From an uncultured Bacilli bacterium (GTDB lineage Bacteria; Bacillota_I; Bacilli_A; RF39; UBA660), in the NCBI GenBank assembly GCA_944359735.1, contig CALVTA010000010.1, forward strand, positions 1-20,204: a DNA stretch of 20,204 bases. The letters are read 5' to 3'. Every line of letters begins with the position of its first letter. The first letter of the stretch is position 1. The position numbers and the translations under genes are program-made. A model generated the notes under the pieces. That model worked only from the letters and a program-made list of their open reading frames with translations. It was not told where the DNA came from and ran no database searches. This document shows positions 16,117-20,204 of this stretch, in pieces.

Positions 16117-16422
16117 TTACTTTAATTCATCAATATATTTTTTTAATTGTTTTGAATCAGGGCCCAAGATAATTTTTAATTGATTATTTATCTCTACTAT
16201 ACCTTTAGCACCTAATTTTTGAATTGCTTCTTTATCTACTTTAGTAATATCTTTTAAAGTAACGATGAATCTTGACAGTTTTGTTTCTGTCCTAATAATG
16301 TTATCTTTACCACCAAGATATTCTACTAATTTGTTTAAATCAATAGAAGCATCTTTCTTATTAGCCTTCAATACGGCTAATAAAATAATTAATATTACTA
16401 CTAAAATTATTACATATTCCAT
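16117..16422 (-). CDS. membrane-anchored PTS EIIB-like protein lacking the catalytic Cys
   Basis: A 101-residue protein: one N-terminal helix (about 3-20, YVIILVVILIILLAVL) followed by a glucose-type PTS EIIB fold. Family features are DLNKLVEYLGGKDNI, VTLKDITKVDKEAI, LGAKGIVEI and QLKIILGPD. In true EIIB the phosphorylated Cys sits in a CxTRLRF motif; the aligned stretch here is TETKLSRF, with no Cys anywhere in the protein. It therefore cannot carry phosphate in the usual way and is probably a binding or regulatory relic. Comparable short EIIB-like membrane proteins occur in mycoplasmas. An in-frame GTG lies at 16431, but the ATG at 16422 with GGGTG upstream is preferred. A TATAAT at 16445-16440 is its probable -10. 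It diverges from the coat genes and ends at the strong hairpin at 16069. Confidence 0.8.
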   Translation of the reverse strand: MEYVIILVVILIILLAVLKANKKDASIDLNKLVEYLGGKDNIIRTETKLSRFIVTLKDITKVDKEAIQKLGAKGIVEINNQLKIILGPDSKQLKKYIDELK

Positions 16423-16439
16423 ATTTAACACCCATATTA

Positions 16440-16445
16440 ATTATA
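16440..16445 (-). promoter_or_regulatory. candidate -10 of the EIIB-like gene
   Basis: Consensus TATAAT on the minus strand; the best -35 at 17 bases is a weak TTTTAA. The leader before the ATG at 16422 would be only about 10-12 bases. Confidence 0.4.
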
Positions 16446-16496
16446 CTCTATCTTAAGGAAAATTAAAAGTGGTAATTATAAATGTTGTTTCATAGA

Positions 16497-16559
16497 CTAA
16501 TATAGAAGTTATAGGTTAAAGACTACACGAAAAATTAATAGTCTCATAACCTATATTAG
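16497..16559. promoter_or_regulatory. long interrupted inverted repeat upstream of the coat genes
   Basis: CTAATATAG (16497-16505) pairs with CTATATTAG (16551-16559); ATAGGTT (16511-16517) can pair with AACCTAT (16548-16554) as an alternative register; AGACT (16520-16524) pairs with AGTCT (16540-16544). The repeat contains CATAACCTA (16545-16553) and is preceded by CATAGACTA (16491-16499). Both fit the SigK -10 pattern CATAnnnTA, though neither has a clear -35. It lies about 27 bases before the first coat start, so it could be the promoter/operator of the coat operon or an mRNA leader hairpin. Confidence 0.5.
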
Positions 16560-16585
16560 ATAATAGATAAGAGGTGGTGTAAACA

Positions 16586-16993
16586 GTGAAAGAAAATAAA
16601 GAGAGTTGTTGTTTAGGAAAATTATTAAAGGTTATTGATATATTACAAAGAAATGCTAGTGGTAATGATTGCTTTGATGATTCTTGTACGAGACCTTATT
16701 TAGGAAGTAGTCCAAATATTATTTGCTTTAATACAAGACCTGTTACTTTTTATACTTGTAATGGAAATATCTTTACAGCTAGTTATACTTTGAATGGGGT
16801 TAGTAATACTTCTAGTGTTTTTAGAGTTGAATCAGTAAATAATTGTTGTGTAAAATGCCGTATTTTAAGACCTAATCCAGATACTAGTGATGTTAATAGA
16901 ACCTATCTTGCTACTAATGAATTTATAACAATTAATTTAGATTGTATCTGTGTTGTTAGTTGCTTAGATGATATTATTATTGATAATTTATAA
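16586..16993 (+). CDS. spore coat protein, CotY/CotZ family (first copy)
   Basis: Cys-rich spore coat/exosporium protein of the CotY/CotZ/ExsY family, which self-assembles into disulfide-linked layers at the outer spore surface. It has 135 residues with 12 Cys, including CC pairs near positions 8 and 87. The family's end motif is clear: ITINLDCICVVSCLDD, matching the VDLDCFCAINCLNP end of B. subtilis CotZ, and SSVFRVESVNNCC matches the middle FFRVERVHGSC. Start is GTG at 16586 with GAGGTGG eight bases upstream. It forms an operon with a second copy, 13 bases downstream. Mother-cell expression is expected from the family; a palindromic region with SigK-like -10 sequences lies upstream. Confidence 0.88.
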   Translation: MKENKESCCLGKLLKVIDILQRNASGNDCFDDSCTRPYLGSSPNIICFNTRPVTFYTCNGNIFTASYTLNGVSNTSSVFRVESVNNCCVKCRILRPNPDTSDVNRTYLATNEFITINLDCICVVSCLDDIIIDNL

Positions 16994-17006
16994 AAGGAGG
17001 ATAATT

Positions 17007-17405
17007 ATGTGTGATGATAAAAATTGCTTAACAAATATCTTAGAGACTATTCTTTGCTTGCAAAATGTTAAAGATGAAGACTGTGAAGTCCTAGGATGTG
17101 ATAAGCCTTATTTAGGTCCTACTCCTAATTTGGTTTGTTATAATACAAGGCCTATTAATTTATTTAACTGTTGCACTGGTGAACTTTGGGCTTTTCCTTA
17201 TACACTTGGAACAGTTAGTGGTACTTCTTCCATCTTTAGATTAGAAAATTTAGAAGGTAATTGTTGTACTTGTAGAGTCTTAGCGACAAATCCAGATACT
17301 AGTAGTAGTGAACCTTATGTTCTAACTAGTACTTTCTTTACCATTAATCTAGATTGTGTAGCAGCAGTGAAATGTTTACCAGATGTATTTATAAGTGGTG
17401 TTTAA
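17007..17405 (+). CDS. spore coat protein, CotY/CotZ family (second copy)
   Basis: Second member of the tandem coat pair: 132 residues, 13 Cys. It aligns with the first copy along its whole length: CDKPYLGPTPNLVCYNTRP against CTRPYLGSSPNIICFNTRP, SSIFRLENLEGNCC, NPDTSS, and FTINLDCVAAVKCLPD at the end. Start is ATG at 17007 because GGAGG lies just upstream; an in-frame extension to 16968 would overlap the first gene and add an Ile/Leu-rich segment with no coat similarity. The stop is followed at once by a terminator. The copies differ at many positions, so this is an old duplication, like cotY/cotZ in Bacillus; they likely co-polymerise. Confidence 0.88.
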   Translation: MCDDKNCLTNILETILCLQNVKDEDCEVLGCDKPYLGPTPNLVCYNTRPINLFNCCTGELWAFPYTLGTVSGTSSIFRLENLEGNCCTCRVLATNPDTSSSEPYVLTSTFFTINLDCVAAVKCLPDVFISGV

Positions 17406-17437
17406 AAAAGTCCATCATTTAATCTGATGGACTTTTT
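17404..17437. terminator. bidirectional terminator shared by coat operon and convergent gene
   Basis: AAAAAGTCCATCA (from 17405), 7-base loop, TGATGGACTTTTT (to 17437): an 8-bp GC-containing stem (17410-17417 with 17425-17432) flanked by A and T runs, so it works both ways. It overlaps the last codons and stop of the minus-strand gene ending at 17419. Confidence 0.88.
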
Positions 17438-17757
17438 ATTTCTAAAGATGTAATAGTTGAGATAGGAATTACTTCGTTATCTAAAGTTATGATAGAATTA
17501 TTTTTTCTTAAAGCTAGATAAGTATCTATCTTTTTACCTGCAAATTCAATAGTAACAGGTATATTAAAGGCATAACCTTTTGTCTTAAAGATTTTATTTA
17601 TTTTTTCCTCTATAGTTAACATATCAATATTTTTTTCTACAGTATTACCTCTTTCATTTAAAGTTATTTTATTACTTACTTTTTGATGATAATATCTTTG
17701 ATTTGTATCTTTGGGTTTGACATTATTAATTTTAAATATTGGTGGTAATTGTTTCAT
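17419..17757 (-). CDS. small hypothetical protein convergent with the coat operon
   Basis: Not recognised; 112 residues, soluble, no signal or membrane segment. The N-terminal half is basic and polar (KQLPPIFKINNVKPKDTNQR). The C-terminal half looks like small beta strands: YAFNIPVTIEFAGKKIDTYL, SIITLDNEVIPIS and ITSLEI. This strand pattern loosely recalls YolD-like proteins, but too weakly to name it. The ATG at 17757 has AGGAGGG six bases upstream; an in-frame GTG at 17775 lies before the ribosome binding site and is unlikely. Its last codons (for KSPSD) form part of the shared terminator stem. It is transcribed away from the SEDS gene. Confidence 0.65.
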   Translation of the reverse strand: MKQLPPIFKINNVKPKDTNQRYYHQKVSNKITLNERGNTVEKNIDMLTIEEKINKIFKTKGYAFNIPVTIEFAGKKIDTYLALRKNNSIITLDNEVIPISTITSLEIKSPSD

Positions 17758-17811
17758 TGTTTTCCCTCCTATCACATTTTATGTTTTTTTTTAATAAAAT
17801 TTCCTGTTTTT

Positions 17812-17820
17812 TGATATAAT
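17812..17820 (+). promoter_or_regulatory. extended -10 promoter of the SEDS gene
   Basis: TGATATAAT (TG at 17812, TATAAT at 17815-17820). No good -35 is seen at 17 bases (TAATAA), but an extended -10 can compensate. The start site would be near 17827, about 46 bases before the ATG. Confidence 0.6.
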
Positions 17821-17872
17821 AGTAATGACTTGAGATAATAGTAACTAAATAGAATGAAAGCGGTGAAAAATA

Positions 17873-19000
17873 ATGCAGAAAAGAAGAAAACTAGATTTAA
17901 CAATTATTATACCTGTTATTTTATTTTTTATTATAAGTATTACTAGTATTTATAGCGCTATGACTTATTTGTCTCCTGATAATGGGAACTTAGCTTTAAA
18001 GCAAACAATATGGTATTTAGTAGGAATTCTTTTGATCATTATTTTATTTAAGTTAAAAAATGATTATTTATATCGCAATGCATGGTTTTTTTATATTCTT
18101 GGAAATGTATTACTTTTATCACTTTTGCTTTTTGCACCAGAAATTAATAATAGTAAATGTTGGTTTGTTATTCCTTATATAGGTAGTTTTCAACCTAGTG
18201 AGTTTATGAAAATTTTTATTATGTTAGTTCTTGCTGTTATGATTTCTAATTTTAGAGATACTACTAACCACCCTAATGTTAAGGAAGAAGCGATATTTAT
18301 TTTAAAAACTTTAATTGTTGTTTTAATTCCTAGTATTTTAACTTTTTTAGAACCCGACACAGGATCAGTTATGATTTACTTTGTCATCTACTTTTGTATG
18401 ATGTTTACCTCAGGAATTAGATTAAGATGGTTTATTATTTTAGGTATAATTATTGCAATTTGTCTTAGTTTAGTGTTGGGATGTTATTTCTTTAATGAAG
18501 ATTTATTTGTGAATATTTTTGGAACTGATTTATATTATAGATTTGATAGGATTTTAGATTGGCAAAATGGTAGTGGTTTACAACTTGAGAATGCCTTAGC
18601 GGCGATAGGATCTGCCGGAGTATTTGGACATGGATTTAATCAAACTCCAATTTATTTTCCAGAGTCTGGAACTGATTTTATTTTTGCTGTCTTTGCTTCT
18701 AATTTTGGACTACTTGGCTCAATAGTATTAGTTGCTATAATTGTTTTTTTCGATACAAGATTAATTAATATGGCCACTAAAAAAATAGCTTCAAAAGATA
18801 AATTTGTTTTAGCAGGTATTATTGGAATGTTAGTATTCCAACAGGTTCAAAATATAGGAATGACTGTAGGCTTACTTCCTATCACAGGTATTACTTTACC
18901 TTTCATTAGTTATGGTGGTAGTAGTTTATTATCTTATTTAATTTTAGTAGGAATTATTTTAAATATAGGTAATGAAAAAGAAAGAGAATATAATGTTTAA
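17873..19000 (+). CDS. SEDS-family peptidoglycan polymerase (RodA/FtsW/SpoVE type)
   Basis: Polytopic membrane protein (375 residues, about ten helices) that polymerises glycan strands from lipid II with a partner class B penicillin-binding protein. Signatures: FQPSE (106-110), EPDTG (160-164, catalytic Asp region), ENALAAIGSAGVFG, PESGTDFIFAV, and LPITGITLPFISYGGSS near the end. It departs from RodA/FtsW at three usually conserved spots: the GAxRWI segment before FQPSE reads NNSKCWF, the residue after PE is SG instead of H/Q-H, and AEEFG/GEELG reads ASNFG. RodA is the closest fit overall, but SpoVE or FtsW cannot be excluded, and beside coat genes a sporulation-specific paralogue is possible. 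AGCGGTG precedes the ATG; a terminator overlaps the stop region. Confidence 0.9.
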   Translation: MQKRRKLDLTIIIPVILFFIISITSIYSAMTYLSPDNGNLALKQTIWYLVGILLIIILFKLKNDYLYRNAWFFYILGNVLLLSLLLFAPEINNSKCWFVIPYIGSFQPSEFMKIFIMLVLAVMISNFRDTTNHPNVKEEAIFILKTLIVVLIPSILTFLEPDTGSVMIYFVIYFCMMFTSGIRLRWFIILGIIIAICLSLVLGCYFFNEDLFVNIFGTDLYYRFDRILDWQNGSGLQLENALAAIGSAGVFGHGFNQTPIYFPESGTDFIFAVFASNFGLLGSIVLVAIIVFFDTRLINMATKKIASKDKFVLAGIIGMLVFQQVQNIGMTVGLLPITGITLPFISYGGSSLLSYLILVGIILNIGNEKEREYNV

Positions 19001-19032
19001 AAAAGAAGAACTATAACTAGTCTTCTTTTTTT
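18999..19032. terminator. bidirectional terminator shared by the SEDS and glycosyltransferase genes
   Basis: AAAAAAGAAGA (18999-19009), 11-base loop, TCTTCTTTTTTT (19021-19032): A-run, stem and T-run on both strands. Its right arm encodes the final Lys-Lys-Glu of the minus-strand glycosyltransferase, whose stop (TAG) lies in the loop. Confidence 0.8.
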
Positions 19033-20033
19033 AATACTTCAGTATATACTTCTTTTAACTGCTTTCCTACTGTTTTAATATCACAGTTTTTAGCTATTTT
19101 TCTTGCTCCTTTACTTACACTTTTTAACTCTCCATTTAAAAACATTTTTATTTTCTTTTCAAATTCATCTACATCTTTCGCTTTATAAACATTAACTCCA
19201 TCTGTTAAATAATTAAATATTGGTATATCTCTTATTATTGTGTTAGTTTCCATAGCGCATGCTTCGATGATTGGAATACCTTCAGTCTCTTCAAAGGTTG
19301 GGAATAAGTATAAGTCACAACCTCCTAGGGCTTCTCTTATTATTTCCTGTGGGACATGACCTGGGAATTTAATATTAGGTAAATCTTTGGCATCTTTTAA
19401 TGCTTTTTTAACATCACTAGTCGCTGCACTTATTGGACTTGAACCAAACCAGATAAACTTATATTCAGGTAGTCTTTTGGCAAGTTCTACAAAGTCAACT
19501 ATTCCTTTTCTCCTACTATAGATACCAATACCTACTATTACTTTATCATCTTTTTTATAATCATATCTTTTACGAAAACTTTCTTTATATGATTTATCAG
19601 GCTTAAAGAAATCTAATTCTAGTCCATTAGATATAGCGACTATTTTCTTATCTTCTAGTCCTTTATAATGTTCTAAGATATTTTTAGAATATTCTGTAGG
19701 TGTTACTATAATATCTCCATAGCGATAGCATTTAATAATCCACCACTTAAATAACTTACTAGTTAGATGTCCAAAGATAAAACCATCACGATAATCTTCT
19801 TCAGTTGAATGAGCATGGTATACGATTTTTATCCCTTTCTTCTTTAATTTTCTTGCAAGAAAATAGGACTTAAAAAAATAAGTATTGATATGAGCGATAT
19901 CATAAGTATCATTTATATCAGTAGTATAAGGAACGTTTTCTAATTCTAAAGCTTTCATTTGATGTTGTATAGCTTTACCTAGTCCACTCACTCCTATTAC
20001 TTTTAATCCTTCTGCATATAATAAAACTTTCAT
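19017..20033 (-). CDS. GT4 glycosyltransferase, CpoA-like glycolipid synthase
   Basis: GT-B fold, GT4-family glycosyltransferase of 338 residues. Most resembles streptococcal CpoA, which adds the second sugar (galactose) to glucosyl-diacylglycerol in the membrane. Features in order: MKVLLYAEGLK and SGLGKAIQHQMKAL, YDIAHINTYFFKSYFLA, VYHAHSTEEDYRDGFIFG, IVTPTEYSKNIL, AISNGLELDFF, GIYSRRKGI, FIWFGSS, FPGHVPQE, and the GT4 EX7E motif in FPTFEETEGIPIIEA. No membrane helix; the basic N-terminal domain fits peripheral membrane binding. In streptococci the glucosyl-diacylglycerol synthase gene is adjacent; here it is not in the window, and the upstream side is a divergent promoter region. The ATG at 20033 has GGGAGTGAAG upstream. 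Exact acceptor and sugar are inferred. Confidence 0.8.
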   Translation of the reverse strand: MKVLLYAEGLKVIGVSGLGKAIQHQMKALELENVPYTTDINDTYDIAHINTYFFKSYFLARKLKKKGIKIVYHAHSTEEDYRDGFIFGHLTSKLFKWWIIKCYRYGDIIVTPTEYSKNILEHYKGLEDKKIVAISNGLELDFFKPDKSYKESFRKRYDYKKDDKVIVGIGIYSRRKGIVDFVELAKRLPEYKFIWFGSSPISAATSDVKKALKDAKDLPNIKFPGHVPQEIIREALGGCDLYLFPTFEETEGIPIIEACAMETNTIIRDIPIFNYLTDGVNVYKAKDVDEFEKKIKMFLNGELKSVSKGARKIAKNCDIKTVGKQLKEVYTEVLKKED

Positions 20034-20165
20034 TTACTTCACTCCCAGATATAATATTAGCATATATTTTTTTGACTTTATTATATTATATCATAAAAAA
20101 GCAACTCTACATATATAGATTATTTTTTAACAGTAAAAAAGAGTAAATTTTTTTCGCAATAAATT

Positions 20166-20174
20166 TGATATAAT
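20166..20174 (+). promoter_or_regulatory. extended -10 promoter for a plus-strand gene beyond the window
   Basis: TGATATAAT with TATAAT at 20169-20174; no clear -35. AAAGGTGG follows at 20188-20195, placing a start codon at or just past the right edge. Confidence 0.5.
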
Positions 20175-20204
20175 TACTACATAATAAAAAGGTGGTATGT
20201 AGTA
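20175..20204. promoter_or_regulatory. perfect 9-bp inverted repeat over the transcription start
   Basis: TACTACATA (20175-20183), 12-base spacer, TATGTAGTA (20196-20204). It begins right after the -10 and holds the ribosome binding site GGTGG in its spacer. It may be an operator or an mRNA hairpin controlling translation. It reaches the window edge and could extend further. Confidence 0.55.

Noticed and set aside
16265..16456. Plus-strand open frame opposite the EIIB-like gene
   Set aside because: The minus-strand frame has recognisable EIIB features; the plus frame has none.
20101..20160. Terminator-like A/T runs left of the right-edge promoter
   Set aside because: The A and T runs can pair only as AT-only stems with poor loops, and no gene ends there on either strand.
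1..20204. Mycoplasma-type code with TGA as Trp
   Set aside because: TGA ends rlmN and spoVAC at the expected lengths, and Trp residues at conserved sites are TGG.

Overview
The window is about 20 kb of strongly AT-rich, densely packed bacterial DNA. It reads as an endospore-forming Bacillota. The sporulation evidence is a SpoVAC-SpoVAD-SpoVAE set, a SigF/SigG-type sigma factor, two CotY/CotZ-type spore coat proteins, a KinB-like histidine kinase and two perfect Spo0A boxes (TGTCGAA). Small compact genes, extreme AT content and Lys/Asn/Ile-rich proteins suggest a reduced-genome member of the Bacilli (Erysipelotrichia/RF39-like), but I cannot place it precisely. TGA ends rlmN and spoVAC and Trp is TGG, so the standard bacterial code applies, not the Mycoplasma code. 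No tRNA, rRNA, CRISPR array, insertion sequence or riboswitch was recognised, and no gene-free stretch exceeds 300 bases.

Layout. (1) 139-3010, minus: a LemA-family gene broken by a -1 frameshift, followed by a large DUF2207 membrane protein with a Gly/Ser-rich tail. (2) 3146-3949, minus: an unknown single-pass membrane protein with its own promoter. (3) 3983-8997, minus: an overlapping housekeeping operon rlmN-prpC-prkC-rsgA-rpe, like the B. subtilis prpC-prkC-cpgA-rpe region. It covers rRNA/tRNA methylation, PASTA kinase/phosphatase signalling, ribosome assembly and pentose phosphate metabolism. (4) 9162-12808, minus: spoVAC-spoVAD-spoVAE, an unknown secreted protein, then the sigma gene. 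The sigma gene has its own promoter, TTGCTA-N17-TATGAT, with a Spo0A box just upstream of the -35. In B. subtilis sigF lies before spoVA; here the order is reversed, and spoIIAA/spoIIAB are absent from the neighbourhood. (5) 12905-15973, minus: a KinB-like kinase, the HD-domain hydrolase YqeK, and a membrane-anchored DUF6273-like protein with its own promoter. (6) 16117-17405: a cysteine-less, membrane-anchored PTS EIIB-like protein (minus) diverging from two tandem coat genes (plus). (7) 17419-20033: a small unknown protein (minus), a RodA/FtsW-type SEDS protein (plus), and a CpoA-like glycolipid glycosyltransferase (minus). Both convergent junctions share bidirectional terminators built into the last codons of the minus-strand gene. 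The right edge carries an extended -10 promoter and a perfect inverted repeat for a plus-strand gene beyond the window.

Inferred logic: the kinase would feed phosphate toward Spo0A. Spo0A~P would act at the box before the sigma gene, and perhaps at the one before the kinase. Forespore sigma activity would drive spoVA, whose products load dipicolinic acid, and the mother cell would make the CotY/Z coat. Apart from the motifs described, this chain is inferred from characterised Bacillus sporulation.
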